In this document: piece after piece, positions 43,383 through 52,792 of the stretch | Numbering within the stretch: the first letter of the stretch is position 1 | Layout: every line of letters begins with the position of its first letter | Origin: Paracoccaceae bacterium | Lineage (GTDB): Bacteria; Pseudomonadota; Alphaproteobacteria; Rhodobacterales; Rhodobacteraceae | Direction: 5' to 3' | Assembly: GCA_020622085.1 (NCBI GenBank) | Contig: JAHRYM010000002.1 | Span: 873,604 to 937,603, forward strand | DNA: 64,000 bases | The notes under the pieces: model-generated | What the model was told of the DNA's origin: nothing | Database searches by the model: none | What the model saw: only the letters and a program-made list of their open reading frames with translations | Translations under genes and position numbers: made by a program

Positions 43383-44218
43383 TGGACGCTGGCGAGGTAG
43401 TCGGGCGACAGCCGCCCCTCGAAGACCAGCGCTACGGGGCCTGAGAGCCAGACGCCATCCTCGCGCCAGTCCACGGTCAGCACGCCGCCGTCCATATCCA
43501 GCCGCACCTGCCGACGCGTGAGCCCACGCAGATGCGCGGCGACGGCGGTGGCGCAGGCGCCCGAACCGCAGGCCAGCGTGATGCCAGCGCCGCGTTCCCA
43601 GACGCGCATCCGCAGGTGGTCGGGGCCCAAAAGGCTGGCGAATTCGACGTTGGTGCGGGCCGGGAACAGGGGATCGTGCTCGACCGCAGCACCCCGTGCG
43701 GGCAGGTCCACCGCTTCGGCATCGGGCACGAAGAAGATGCAATGCGGATTGCCCATCCCCACCGCTGCCGGATCGCCGCGAAGCGGCAGGTGCAGCAGCT
43801 CGACATCCCGCGCGACAGGCACTGCGGCCCAGTCGAGAATCGGTTGGCCCATGTTCACGCGCACCCGGCCATCCGGATCGCGCACCGCGAAAAGGTCGCC
43901 GCGTTCGGTGCGGATGTGCAGGGTATCCTGCCCAAGTCCGGCCATGACATGCTGGGCAACGCAGCGCGTGGCATTGCCGCAGGCCCCGGCGCGCGATCCA
44001 TCCGAGTTCCAGAAATCCAGCGCGATATCCGCCGTTTCGCTGTCGCGGATCTCGGCCAGCTGGTCAAAGCCCACGCCCCGGTTCCGGTCGCCCAGCGCGC
44101 GCGCCAATGCCGGAGTCGTCACGGCGCCGCCCCCCCGGGAATCGAGGATCACGAAGTCGTTGCCTGCGCCATGCATTTTCAGGAAGGCCAGACCGTCGGG
44201 GGCATCTGTCGCGCTCAT
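43379..44218 (-). CDS. dapF: Diaminopimelate epimerase
   Basis: This 279-residue enzyme interconverts LL- and meso-diaminopimelate for lysine and peptidoglycan synthesis. Both catalytic Cys motifs are present: [15 protein letters not shown] and [14 protein letters not shown]. The N-terminal [17 protein letters not shown] and central [11 protein letters not shown] also fit. ATG 44218 ([17 protein letters not shown]) is taken; an upstream extension to 44266 is not homologous. It is followed by mtaB with a 4-base overlap. Confidence 0.95.
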   Translation of the reverse strand: MSATDAPDGLAFLKMHGAGNDFVILDSRGGGAVTTPALARALGDRNRGVGFDQLAEIRDSETADIALDFWNSDGSRAGACGNATRCVAQHVMAGLGQDTLHIRTERGDLFAVRDPDGRVRVNMGQPILDWAAVPVARDVELLHLPLRGDPAAVGMGNPHCIFFVPDAEAVDLPARGAAVEHDPLFPARTNVEFASLLGPDHLRMRVWERGAGITLACGSGACATAVAAHLRGLTRRQVRLDMDGGVLTVDWREDGVWLSGPVALVFEGRLSPDYLASVQ

Positions 44219-44318
44219 GCGCCGCCATATAGGACCATGATGAAAGTTTTGCCAGCGCCCGTGCATCTTTGCACTTGACCGCCTCCGCAGGCCAACCTAA
44301 AGACCCGCCCTGTGAGAT

Positions 44319-44394
44319 GGGCCGGTAGCTCAGTTGGTAGAGCAACTGACTTTTAATCAGTGGGTCACAGGTTCGAATCCTGTCCGGCTCACCA
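44319..44394 (+). tRNA. tRNA-Lys (anticodon TTT)
   Basis: A complete cloverleaf of 76 bases is present. The acceptor stem GGGCCGG pairs with CCGGCTC (one G-T pair), the D arm contains TAGCTCAGTTGGTAGAGCA, the anticodon stem-loop is CTGACTTTTAATCAG with TTT as anticodon, the T arm contains GGTTCGAATCC, and CCA is encoded. A perfect hairpin terminator follows 10 bases later. Confidence 0.97.
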
Positions 44395-44404
44395 TTCACA
44401 GACC

Positions 44405-44436
44405 AAAAGGCCCGGGCGGTTGCGCCCGGGCCTTTT
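44405..44436 (+). terminator. Rho-independent terminator after tRNA-Lys
   Basis: AAAAGGCCCGGGCG (44405-44418) pairs perfectly with CGCCCGGGCCTTTT (44423-44436) around GTTG. The T-run closes the stem, making it active in both directions in principle. Confidence 0.88.
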
Positions 44437-44492
44437 GCTGTGTCACATTGCCGCGTCGTGCTGCGCCTTTCGCCACCACACGTTGCAGCGGA

Positions 44493-45296
44493 TCAGTCGC
44501 GCCACCACAGGCCGGTCGCATTCACCCGGTCCAGAAGCTGCTGCGATGCTGCGATCAGGGCTGCGCGCACGGTGGTATCGTCTTGCCGTTGAGCCAGCGC
44601 CATGTCGGAGAGTTGCCCCATCCTGTCCTGCAACTCCTTCAGCGCCTCGAGGCTTGCGTCCCAGCCTTCGCGCTGAAGCACCGGCCCGAAGGTTTCGGTC
44701 AGGTAGCGATTTACCTTCACCTCCTTGCGCAGGTCGTGAAGCTGGCGATTGTCCATCCGGTCCAGCGCCATGTCGGGCTGGATTTCCCGGGCCGCCCGAT
44801 CCAGCGCATGCGCGGCAAGAATCGCAAGCGGAGCCTTGCGCAGGCGCCTTGCACTTTTGCCCGGGGCCTTCCAACCCTTCTTGCCCAGGCGTTTTTCCAG
44901 CCGGCCCGCAAATCCGCCGGCCTTGCCCCGCGCCAGATGCTTGCGGACAGTCCTGCGCACCTCCCGGGCCTCGGCAAGCCGCCGGCTTCGTTCGGGTTCG
45001 GCATCGGTTGCCGCCAGGATCACGTCGGCATCGCGGATCCGGCCCAGATGGCGGAAAAGCTGGCGGGCTTCTTCCTCAAGGCCCCTGACGAAGCCAGCGT
45101 CAAGGATCGGCCCGTAAGCCGCAAGCAGGGACCGCATCCGCCGGAGCGCAACCCGCGCCTGATGCGGACCATGCGGATCGTCGTTCTGCATGGTGGTTTC
45201 CAGCGCGGCCACGAAATCCCCGGCTGCGTCCAGCAAATGCACGACCAGCGCCGCCTGCGCCGCCGAGTCTCGATCAAGGGATATTCCGGCCTGCAT
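44493..45296 (-). CDS. CHAD domain-containing protein
   Basis: This protein of about 267 residues consists of a CHAD domain, a helical histidine-rich fold that in studied members binds inorganic polyphosphate. Conserved pieces are HQARVALRRMRSLLAAYGPI, GRIRDADVIL and QLHDLRKEVKVNRYLTETFG. The CYTH domain often fused ahead of CHAD is absent. The start is uncertain: I use ATG 45296 (MQAGISLDRDSAAQ), but the frame is open to 45431, and alternatives would overlap the upstream oxidase gene. It sits at the end of the surface-polysaccharide run of genes. Confidence 0.78.
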   Translation of the reverse strand: MQAGISLDRDSAAQAALVVHLLDAAGDFVAALETTMQNDDPHGPHQARVALRRMRSLLAAYGPILDAGFVRGLEEEARQLFRHLGRIRDADVILAATDAEPERSRRLAEAREVRRTVRKHLARGKAGGFAGRLEKRLGKKGWKAPGKSARRLRKAPLAILAAHALDRAAREIQPDMALDRMDNRQLHDLRKEVKVNRYLTETFGPVLQREGWDASLEALKELQDRMGQLSDMALAQRQDDTTVRAALIAASQQLLDRVNATGLWWRD

Positions 45297-45372
45297 CTGC
45301 CCCGTCCGTCGCTGGAGTCGTCCGAGCAACCGATACACCGCAAATGTAACAGCAATTCTGCGGATCGTCCGG

Positions 45373-46536
45373 TCAGAAGGGCGCCGGGCTCGCGACACGG
45401 CCACGCAATTGCGCCAACGAGCCGCAGCCAAGCTGAACCATCGTCGTTGCCAGTTCCTCGTGCAGGACGGCGATCAGATGACCGGGCCCGCGCGCGCCGA
45501 TGGCGGCGGCGTGCAGGAAGGGCCGGCCGACCAGCACCGCATCAGCGCCCAGCGCCACCATGCGCGCGATATCAAGCCCCGAGCGGATCCCGCCATCTGC
45601 GAGGATCAGCGCCCCCTCGCCCAGATGGTCGCGGATCTGCGGCAGAACCTGCGCCGCGGTTGGTGCCGCGTCCAGTTGCCGCCCACCATGATTGGAAAGG
45701 ATGATGCCATCCGCCCCCAGATCCAGCGCGGTGGTGGCATCTTCGCGGCCGAGCACCCCCTTGACCAGCAATGGCCCTTGCCAGGCGGCGCGAATGCGGG
45801 ACAGCCGGGTGGGGCCGATATGCCCCTGCATCATCCGCCCCAGAAATTCGGCCGCGCCGGCCAGGCCGGAACCGGCAGGGAAATAGGGCGACAGGTTCCG
45901 GAATTCCGGAATGCCGGTGCGGGCGGCGCGCAGCGCCCAGGCGGGGTGCCGGGCGATCTGGGCAATCATGCGCGGCCCGATCCGCGGCGGCACCACAAGG
46001 CCGCTGCGGATGTCGCGGCGGCGGCGCGTCGGGCCGGGGATATCGACGGTCACGACAAGGTTGCGATAGCCGGCTGCCGCTGCGCGATCGATCATCGCCC
46101 GCTCCATCCCTTCGTCCGCGGGCGGATAAAGCTGAAACCAGGCAGTCGGCCCGGCAAGGGGGCGGATCTCTTCCATGGCCGTCGTGGCATAGGTTGACAG
46201 GACATGCCCCACTCCTGCCTGCCCCGCGGCGCGGGCGATCGCGGTTTCGCACCCGGGCCAGAGCAGGCCGCCAAGACCAAGGGGCGCCACGCCGAATGGC
46301 GCCGCAAGGCGCTGGCCCGCAATCGTCACCGAAAGGTCGGGCGCGGCATCTTCCACCAGATGGCGCGGCATCAGGATCGCCCGGTCAAGGTCGGCGCGAT
46401 TGCGGGCCAGACAGGTTTCGGCGCCGATTCCACCGGAAAGATAGTCGCTCGCAAAGCCGGGCATGCGCCGCAGGGCCGTGGCTTCCATCGCCGCCGCATC
46501 CGGGAATCGCCGGTCAAGCCATGGGTCTGTCGTCAT
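45373..46536 (-). CDS. FMN-dependent alpha-hydroxy-acid oxidising protein (LldD-like)
   Basis: This 387-residue TIM-barrel flavoprotein oxidises a 2-hydroxy acid, most likely L-lactate or a relative. Family motifs are PFGVAPLGLGGLLWPGCETA, the FMN-binding VTVDIPGPTRRRRDIRSG, the catalytic SNHGGRQLDAAP with His-Gly-Gly-Arg, and the phosphate-binding ADGGIRSGLDIARMVALGAD. It overlaps the sulfotransferase stop as ATGA, so it is expressed with that gene, though its chemistry has no obvious place in glycan synthesis. ATG 46536 is chosen for that overlap. Confidence 0.87.
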   Translation of the reverse strand: MTTDPWLDRRFPDAAAMEATALRRMPGFASDYLSGGIGAETCLARNRADLDRAILMPRHLVEDAAPDLSVTIAGQRLAAPFGVAPLGLGGLLWPGCETAIARAAGQAGVGHVLSTYATTAMEEIRPLAGPTAWFQLYPPADEGMERAMIDRAAAAGYRNLVVTVDIPGPTRRRRDIRSGLVVPPRIGPRMIAQIARHPAWALRAARTGIPEFRNLSPYFPAGSGLAGAAEFLGRMMQGHIGPTRLSRIRAAWQGPLLVKGVLGREDATTALDLGADGIILSNHGGRQLDAAPTAAQVLPQIRDHLGEGALILADGGIRSGLDIARMVALGADAVLVGRPFLHAAAIGARGPGHLIAVLHEELATTMVQLGCGSLAQLRGRVASPAPF

Positions 46537-47918
46537 GTCGGGCTCCAGTCGGTGAAGCCGAAGGTCAGCATGTCGCGCGGGTAAGCCTCGCACGCCAGTC
46601 GCTGAAGTTCGGGTGTCAGGATCGGCGCAAGATCTGCGGGTGATGCACGATCCGCCGCCAGCGCCGGGAACGGGATGCCGCGCAGCCGGGCCAGGTGGTC
46701 CAGTTCAGGCGCGAGGTCGGGTTCGCGGATCACGCGGTCGGGCGGGGATATCCGGGCAAAGCCGGCCAGAACGGCGCTCTGGCTTGCCCATGCGGCGTCG
46801 ACCCGAACGGGTGTCTGGCCATTCAGGTTGGTCCTGAGCCAGCGCAGGAACCCCGAGAAAGCCGCATGAAGCTGGTCGGGTCCGGGATCTGCATCTTCAA
46901 GCGGCAGCCGCGCAACCCGGATCAGGTAATCGCGGATCGCCGCATAATGGCCGTTCAGGATGTGATCGCGGAACGCGACCCAGGCCCGCGGCAAGGGATG
47001 GCGCACCACCGACAGGCCAAGATGGCCGGGGTTCGCCTGCCGCCACTGCCGCAGCGTCCTTTGCGTGAACCCTTCCGTCAGGGCACCGGTTCGGGCAAGC
47101 CAGTCGCGCAACCGCGCCTCGCCACAGCCCGCGATCGGCATCAGCAGGATCCCGGCATCGCTGCCAATGAAACCGGGCACGGCCGGGCCGCGGCGGGGTT
47201 CGAAATCCGGCGTGCGCGACAGATCGAAGCGATCGAACCGCGCGAGCGCCACGTCCATTTCCGCAGGGTTCACGACCTTGTCGATCAAGGCTTCGGGGTT
47301 TTGCTTGACCAGATCGCTTGCCAGCCGTTCAACCGGGGGCCTGCCCAGGAAGCGCAGAAGGCCGTTGAAGATTTCCAGATCCTGAAGGTCGTCGTAATTG
47401 ATCCAGAAGGCCGTCTGGCCCGAGATCTGCAATTCGCGCTGGATGACCAGCTGGAAATCCTGAAGGTCGGAAAGGTAGGCCTCGAACTCGGACGCCGAAA
47501 ACGCGACGCGGGCAACACGGCGATTACGCGCATCTTGCCGCAGCAGCCACTGCCCGGTTTCCAGCGCGATCTTGCGGCTGAGGTAGCTTTCCAGCGGATT
47601 GCGGTTCAGCACGATCTTGGCACAGCGGCGGTCCTGCAGCACCCGGGCCAGAACGCGCGGGTCGTGATTGTGAAACAGCCGGAACCCGTTCAGCCCCGGT
47701 GCATCGCGGATCCGGTCCAGCAACAGCCCGGCATCACTGTCGCGTTCGGCGCGCGTGACACCAAGCAGCTCTTCCTGCCGCGGCTTTCCCAGGAAGACAC
47801 CATTGAACGCCTCGCCATGACAGGTGACACCCGGCGCGGCGTTCAGGCGCGATTCCAGCAGGTTGGAGCCGGTGCGCATTCCCGCAAGCATCACGAACCA
47901 GTCGAAAGGATCGGACAA
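46533..47918 (-). CDS. Sulfotransferase family protein, apparently two tandem domains
   Basis: The N-terminal half starts FDWFVMLAGMRTGSNLLESR, a PAPS 5-prime-phosphosulfate loop, with a 3-prime-phosphate region AKIVLNRNPLESYLSRKIAL near residue 95-115. From about residue 255 a second sulfotransferase-like part appears (AGILLMPIAGCGEARLRDWL then LSVVRHPLPRAWVAFRDHIL). The expected product would carry two sulfotransferase folds in 461 residues. The start is uncertain; I use TTG 47918, 5 bases after the upstream stop, while GTG 47894 or ATG 47891 are possible. Its neighbours make sugar nucleotides and glycosyl links, so a glycan is the likely acceptor. Confidence 0.75.
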   Translation of the reverse strand: MSDPFDWFVMLAGMRTGSNLLESRLNAAPGVTCHGEAFNGVFLGKPRQEELLGVTRAERDSDAGLLLDRIRDAPGLNGFRLFHNHDPRVLARVLQDRRCAKIVLNRNPLESYLSRKIALETGQWLLRQDARNRRVARVAFSASEFEAYLSDLQDFQLVIQRELQISGQTAFWINYDDLQDLEIFNGLLRFLGRPPVERLASDLVKQNPEALIDKVVNPAEMDVALARFDRFDLSRTPDFEPRRGPAVPGFIGSDAGILLMPIAGCGEARLRDWLARTGALTEGFTQRTLRQWRQANPGHLGLSVVRHPLPRAWVAFRDHILNGHYAAIRDYLIRVARLPLEDADPGPDQLHAAFSGFLRWLRTNLNGQTPVRVDAAWASQSAVLAGFARISPPDRVIREPDLAPELDHLARLRGIPFPALAADRASPADLAPILTPELQRLACEAYPRDMLTFGFTDWSPT

Positions 47919-47922
47919 GATC

Positions 47923-49620
47923 TTATCGCACCAGATAGGGCCGGCCCTGATCGGGCCAGGGTTGCGGCGGGGTGTCGGGCAAATCTCCCACAAGCGTCGG
48001 CTGCATGCCCTGGTTGCGCAGATTCTGAAGGAACCGGCCCAGAGTGTCGAGCGGCAGCATCCGCGGAACTTCGGTCGGGCTGCGGCGCTGGCGTGGCGCG
48101 ATATCGTGAAGGATCGGTTGCAGCGCCTCCATCGGAGATTCCAGAAATTCGCCAAGCGACCAGATCCGGACCTGGGCCTTCACATACATCGACCTGAGGA
48201 TCGCCAGATGCGCGGTCTCGATCCGTTGCAGCCGGGCGGCCTCGGCGCGGGTCGCGGCGAAATCGGCATCCCGGGCCATCAGCGGAATCGCCCAGGATCC
48301 GGTGATGACCGAGATCTGCGCGTTGGGATCGGTTGCCATGAACCAGTTGCAGGCCTGATTGTCCCGGGGCGAGAACTGGAACACCTGCCGGTCGCCCCGC
48401 GCGTTCCAGATGAGATTGGTCAGAAAGGCGCGCGGGTTATGGTCGCGCAGCAGGGCGCTGTCGCTCAGCGCGCCATGGAAGAACCGCTCGCCGCCCGCAA
48501 AGTCCACCCGATCCGGGGCGAACAGGTGGCCATGCACCCGCGCGCCGGTGGTCCGGCAGAGCCAGGCCTCGAAATCCTCGAACAGGTCGGTAAAGCCGTG
48601 GAAAACCGAATAGGGCGTGCTGGTCTTGCCGTTCTCGTGATCGAGCCTCGGGAAGCGGCTTTGCATGTATAGCCCTGCCCTGCCCCGCAACCGCCGCTCG
48701 ACCGCACGCGAAAACAGACGGTCAATACGGCCCGGGTTGGGCAAAAGCCGGGCACCGGGCCAGGGGGGCGGGGCAAGGAAGGTGGCGAAAAGCCTGTCCG
48801 CCCCCGGCCAGACCTTGCGGGCGACAAAGCAATCGGACCGGCGCAGCAGTTCGATGTGATCGTCATAAAAGACGAAAGGACGCCCCTGCGGATCGAATTT
48901 CGAAAGCGTGAGCGAGCGGCTTTCGAGCCGGGTGGAATAACGCCGCGCAAGCGACTGGAAATAGCTTTCATCCGGGATCCAGACCCTGCGGAAATAGCGC
49001 TCGATCCGGCTGCGGTCGGGGGCATTCAGGATCGACTCGAGGGTCTTGCGGGTCAGGCACCACCATTGCGAGCCAAGATGCGGCTCGATCCCGTGGGGGA
49101 TCCGCCGCCGCCAGCCGATCCGGCGTTGCAGCGCTACATAGCGGTCAAACAACCGCCGCCGTGTGCGCCACGAAAACGGGAAGCGCAGGGTGAATCGCTC
49201 GATGTTCAGCCCGCCGACGGTCCAGCCTACGTCGGCGGTGGTGACGCTTTCGATGAAATCCGTTCCCGAATGTTCCTCCAGATATGCGACCAGCTCGGCC
49301 ACCGGTCGCAAGGGCAGGCACATGCCCGAGACAAGGCAGACGTGGCGCACATCGGCATGGTCGGCCAGCAACTGCTGCGTTGCCGCAAGCGTTGCCGCCA
49401 CCAGCGACCAGGTTCCCCATTCGCAGGCGTAGCGTTCCGAGAAGCCGATGCCCGGACAGTCGGCCAGGGCGCGGCGCATCGCCTCAATATCATCGCGGGG
49501 CACGCGCTGGTCGACATGGATCACCACCGGGCAGCCGGCAGCCGCCCAATGCCGCGCCAGTTCGGTCGCGCGGCCAAGGGCCGTATGGCAAAGCATGACG
49601 ATGCCCAGGGGCCCGCTCAT
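47923..49620 (-). CDS. GT14-like (core-2/I-branching type) glycosyltransferase with long C-terminal domain
   Basis: This protein of 565 residues begins with a domain resembling beta-1,6-N-acetylglucosaminyltransferases: GIVMLCHTALGRATELARHW, HVDQRVPRDDIEAMRRALAD, VCLVSGMCLPLRPVAELVAY and GSQWWCLTRKTLESILNAPD. From about residue 290 a domain found mainly in Rhodobacterales proteins follows (DUF5928-like, my recollection), with many Trp and Arg and no clear motif. It is cytoplasmic by absence of signal or membrane segments. ATG 49620 overlaps the GT2 gene stop as ATGA. Confidence 0.8.
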   Translation of the reverse strand: MSGPLGIVMLCHTALGRATELARHWAAAGCPVVIHVDQRVPRDDIEAMRRALADCPGIGFSERYACEWGTWSLVAATLAATQQLLADHADVRHVCLVSGMCLPLRPVAELVAYLEEHSGTDFIESVTTADVGWTVGGLNIERFTLRFPFSWRTRRRLFDRYVALQRRIGWRRRIPHGIEPHLGSQWWCLTRKTLESILNAPDRSRIERYFRRVWIPDESYFQSLARRYSTRLESRSLTLSKFDPQGRPFVFYDDHIELLRRSDCFVARKVWPGADRLFATFLAPPPWPGARLLPNPGRIDRLFSRAVERRLRGRAGLYMQSRFPRLDHENGKTSTPYSVFHGFTDLFEDFEAWLCRTTGARVHGHLFAPDRVDFAGGERFFHGALSDSALLRDHNPRAFLTNLIWNARGDRQVFQFSPRDNQACNWFMATDPNAQISVITGSWAIPLMARDADFAATRAEAARLQRIETAHLAILRSMYVKAQVRIWSLGEFLESPMEALQPILHDIAPRQRRSPTEVPRMLPLDTLGRFLQNLRNQGMQPTLVGDLPDTPPQPWPDQGRPYLVR

Positions 49621-50654
49621 GTCCAGCCGCCTTTCGACATCAGGCCCAGAATTTCGAGTTGCCGCCAGTTCAGATAGCGCTCCGACCAGACGCACCACAG
49701 GTCGGTCGGCCCGGCGGCACGGTCGGCATAGGCACGGTATTCGATACTGTCGTGATAATGTTCGCGGCGGCGCATCTCTTCCTCGGCCTTGGCCGGGAAG
49801 TCGCTGAGGAACTTGGCATGCAGCAGGCAGCCCGAACTGCGCTCGCCGCCCCATTCTTCATAGACAAGGTTCAGGCCGCGCGGCAGGAGCATGTGGGTGG
49901 AACCGACATAGCTGTAGCGGCGGTTCCATTTCACCAGCGGGATCTTGTTCAGGGCCGGCGCCCGATCGGGCGCATCGGAAAAGAACACGCGCGCCCGCGG
50001 GCCACCCTGGATCCACAGATTGCCGAAGCGTTCGTTGCGCCTTGCGGTGTAGTTGCCGGCATCAAACCAGCAGGCCTGCTCAAAGGGATCCTGCCCGGGG
50101 AGATAAGGATGCGCATCGACCGGCCCCTTGGGATACATGTCAAGGATCATCGCCGGAAAGGACCGGATCCCGCCCATGTCGAGCCATTCCGTCAGTGCGG
50201 GCAGCGGGCGGGTGTCGCAGAAGGGATAGACCAGGAATTCATCGACATCGACGACAAGGCACCAGTGACCATGCCCGTGGCGGATCTGGAGCCAGCCGAT
50301 CCAGTCCATTCCGAATCGGGCCGCGCGATAGCTTGCCTCTGTGCGCCAGATAGACACATCCGGCTGTGCGGCAAGATAGCTGTCGGAGCCGTCGGTCGAG
50401 GCGTTGTCGACAAACAGGAAGTGGCGAACGCCCAACTTGCGATAATAGTCCAGAAACCACGGCAGGCGCGGACCTTCATTGCGCAGCGTGGCAAAGAGCA
50501 GGATATCCGACTTGCCGATAGTGCGGGTGCGGTCGGCAACCACGCTCAGGGCATGGCGGCTGCGAAATGACCGCCACAAGATGCGCCGCCGGCGCAAGCG
50601 CAGTCGGTATCCCTGCCAATAGCCCAATCGGCCCCCCTTTGCGCCCACGGGCAA
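49617..50654 (-). CDS. Family 2-type glycosyltransferase (GT2/GT92-like)
   Basis: This protein of about 345 residues has a GT-A fold: FATLRNEGPRLPWFLDYYRK, LFVDNASTDGSDSYLAAQPD, and WCLVVDVDEFLVYPF with the metal-binding DVD. The later NYTARRNERFGNLWIQGGPR and KIPLVKWNRRYSYVGSTHML match the Glyco_tranf_2_4 group. The sugar and acceptor are not deducible. The start is uncertain: the frame opens at TTG 50654, with GTG 50648 close behind; no strong ribosome site decides. It is followed by the GT14-like gene. Confidence 0.8.
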   Translation of the reverse strand: MPVGAKGGRLGYWQGYRLRLRRRRILWRSFRSRHALSVVADRTRTIGKSDILLFATLRNEGPRLPWFLDYYRKLGVRHFLFVDNASTDGSDSYLAAQPDVSIWRTEASYRAARFGMDWIGWLQIRHGHGHWCLVVDVDEFLVYPFCDTRPLPALTEWLDMGGIRSFPAMILDMYPKGPVDAHPYLPGQDPFEQACWFDAGNYTARRNERFGNLWIQGGPRARVFFSDAPDRAPALNKIPLVKWNRRYSYVGSTHMLLPRGLNLVYEEWGGERSSGCLLHAKFLSDFPAKAEEEMRRREHYHDSIEYRAYADRAAGPTDLWCVWSERYLNWRQLEILGLMSKGGWT

Positions 50655-50726
50655 ATGGCCGTCGGCGCATCTCCGATCCTGCCTGAATAAACGCGCGGGG
50701 AGGTGCAGACAACGGTCTTGCCACGA

Positions 50727-51713
50727 TCAGCCGCAGAATCCGCCCGTCTGGTGCCAACGCCAGGCATCGGCGATCATGTCGTGCATTGTCGACCGCCGGG
50801 GCGCCCAGCCCAGTTCGATCCTGGCCCGGTCGCTGCCAGATACCAACGCCACGGCATCGCCGGCGCGGCGATCGCCATAGATCACCGGCACGTCGCGGTT
50901 TGTGACAATGCGCGACTGCTCGATCACCTCGCGCACCGAAAAGCCGCTGCCGGTGCCCAGGCAGAAGACCCGGCTGCCCTTGCCGTCCAGCAGCCAGTTT
51001 ACCCCCAGAACATGCGCATCGGCCAGATCGCTGACATGGACATAGTCGCGGATGCAGGTGCCATCCGGCGTGGGATAATCGGTGCCGAAGACGGTCAGTG
51101 CCGGGCGGTTGCCGGCGATGGCATCCAGCAGCAGGGGAATAAGGTGGGTTTCGGGCTGGTGGTATTCGCCCACCTCCGCCTCGGGGTCGGCGCCGGCGAC
51201 GTTGAAATAGCGGAAGATCACCGACCGAAGCCCATGGCTGGCGCCGAAATCGGCCAGCATGTCCTCGATCGCGCGCTTCGACTTGCCGTAGGAATTGATC
51301 GGGCGCTGGGGCGAATCCTCGTCCAGCACCACGCCATCCTGATCGCCATAGGTGGCGCAGGTCGATGAGAATACGAAATCAAGACATCCGGCCGCGACCG
51401 CCGCCTCGATCAGGTTCAGCGCGCCAAGAACATTCGCCCGCCAGTATCTGCCAGGATCGCGCATCGCATCGCCCACCAGGCTCAGCGCCGCGAAATGCAT
51501 CACGGCGACAGGGCGATACTGGGCAAAGGCCGCATCCAGCGCTGCCCGGTCGGCCAGATCGGCTACGACCAGCGGGCCGAAGCGCACCGCATCGCGCCAG
51601 CCGTTCGACAGGTTGTCGTAGGTGACGGGCAGGAACCCGGCGTCGCGCAGCGCCTTGCAGGCGTGTGCGCCGATATATCCTGCCCCGCCGGTAACCAGAA
51701 CGGCCTGCGTCAT
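50727..51713 (-). CDS. galE: UDP-glucose 4-epimerase
   Basis: This 328-residue extended SDR interconverts UDP-glucose and UDP-galactose. The NAD motif is VLVTGGAGYIGAHACKALRD, the catalytic SSTCATYG Ser and YGKSK (Tyr and Lys) are present, and FRYFNVAGADPEAEVGE with DGTCIRDYVHVSDLADAHVL complete the signature. ATG 51713 is 3 bases after the galU stop, so UDP-glucose formation and its epimerisation are coupled, supplying donors for the downstream glycosyltransferases. Confidence 0.94.
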   Translation of the reverse strand: MTQAVLVTGGAGYIGAHACKALRDAGFLPVTYDNLSNGWRDAVRFGPLVVADLADRAALDAAFAQYRPVAVMHFAALSLVGDAMRDPGRYWRANVLGALNLIEAAVAAGCLDFVFSSTCATYGDQDGVVLDEDSPQRPINSYGKSKRAIEDMLADFGASHGLRSVIFRYFNVAGADPEAEVGEYHQPETHLIPLLLDAIAGNRPALTVFGTDYPTPDGTCIRDYVHVSDLADAHVLGVNWLLDGKGSRVFCLGTGSGFSVREVIEQSRIVTNRDVPVIYGDRRAGDAVALVSGSDRARIELGWAPRRSTMHDMIADAWRWHQTGGFCG

Positions 51714-51716
51714 GCC

Positions 51717-52610
51717 CTATTCGGCAGCCTTGCGGATCTGAGTCATCTCGCCCAGGAATTCGGCAAATTCGTCGTGCAGTTCGGGGCGGGCAAGGCCAAA
51801 GGCCACCGTCGCCTGAAGGAAACCCGCCTTGGAGCCGCAATCGAAACGCTGGCCACGGAAACGGTAGCCGTAGACGTTGTTCGACTTGGTGATTTCCTGC
51901 GCGATCGCATCGGTCAACTGGATCTCGCCGCCCGCGCCGGCCTTCATGCGGTTGAGGTTTTCCATCACCGCCGGCGTCAGGATGTAACGGCCGATCACCG
52001 CAAGATTCGAAGGTGCCTCTTCGGGTTTGGGCTTCTCGACCATGCCCTTGACCTTGACGATGCTGCGCATGTCCTCGCCGATGTCGAGCACGCCGTAAGC
52101 CGAGGCCTTGGCCGGCGGCACTTCCATCGCCGCGACCATGTTGCCCCCGGTTTCGGCATAGGCCTCGACCATCTGCTTGAGGCAGGGTTTTTCGGCAGCG
52201 ATGACATCGTCGGTCAGGATGACGGCAAAGGGTTCATCCCCGATCAGGCGGCGGGCACACCAGACCGCGTGGCCAAGGCCAAGTGCCTTGTGCTGGCGGA
52301 TATAGGCAATGGCGCCCGAATCCATGTTGGTTGCCTGCAGCGTCTTCAGCAGCGAGGTCTTTTTCGCACGCTTCAGCGTCGCTTCCAGTTCGTTCGCATG
52401 GTCGAAGTAATCTTCCAGCGCGCCCTTGCCCCGAGAGGTGACGAAGATGAACTCCTTGATGCCGGCGGCGCGGGCTTCGTCGATTGCGTATTGGATCAGC
52501 GGGCGATCGACCAGGGTCATTATCTCTTTCGGGATCGACTTCGTTGCGGGGAGGAATCGGGTTCCCAGTCCAGCCACGGGGAAGATTGCCTTTGTTACCT
52601 TGCGCTTCAT
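51717..52610 (-). CDS. galU: UTP-glucose-1-phosphate uridylyltransferase
   Basis: This 297-residue enzyme makes UDP-glucose from UTP and glucose 1-phosphate. The nucleotide site FPVAGLGTRFLPATKSIPKE is at the N-terminus; VTSRGKGALEDYFD, ILTDDVIAAEKPCLKQMVEA, VEKPKPEEAPSNLAVIGRYI and GEIQLTDAI are all family features. I use ATG 52610 with AAGGTGA upstream; an in-frame TTG at 52613 is less likely. The 331-base gap upstream separates it from kdsB, so it may have its own promoter. Confidence 0.94.
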   Translation of the reverse strand: MKRKVTKAIFPVAGLGTRFLPATKSIPKEIMTLVDRPLIQYAIDEARAAGIKEFIFVTSRGKGALEDYFDHANELEATLKRAKKTSLLKTLQATNMDSGAIAYIRQHKALGLGHAVWCARRLIGDEPFAVILTDDVIAAEKPCLKQMVEAYAETGGNMVAAMEVPPAKASAYGVLDIGEDMRSIVKVKGMVEKPKPEEAPSNLAVIGRYILTPAVMENLNRMKAGAGGEIQLTDAIAQEITKSNNVYGYRFRGQRFDCGSKAGFLQATVAFGLARPELHDEFAEFLGEMTQIRKAAE

Positions 52611-52792
52611 CAATTCACCTTCAGCAAGTCATGTGCCCGATCGGGGATCGGCCTCTGATATGTTGCGCCTTCGTCAACATTGGGACGTGTCTATGTCGAT
52701 TTGGCGGCGTGGTGACGGGGAATTTCCTCGCCAATCACTTCATCACAATACGTTTTATACACCAGTTCCGTTCCCACGCGGGAGATCGCAAT

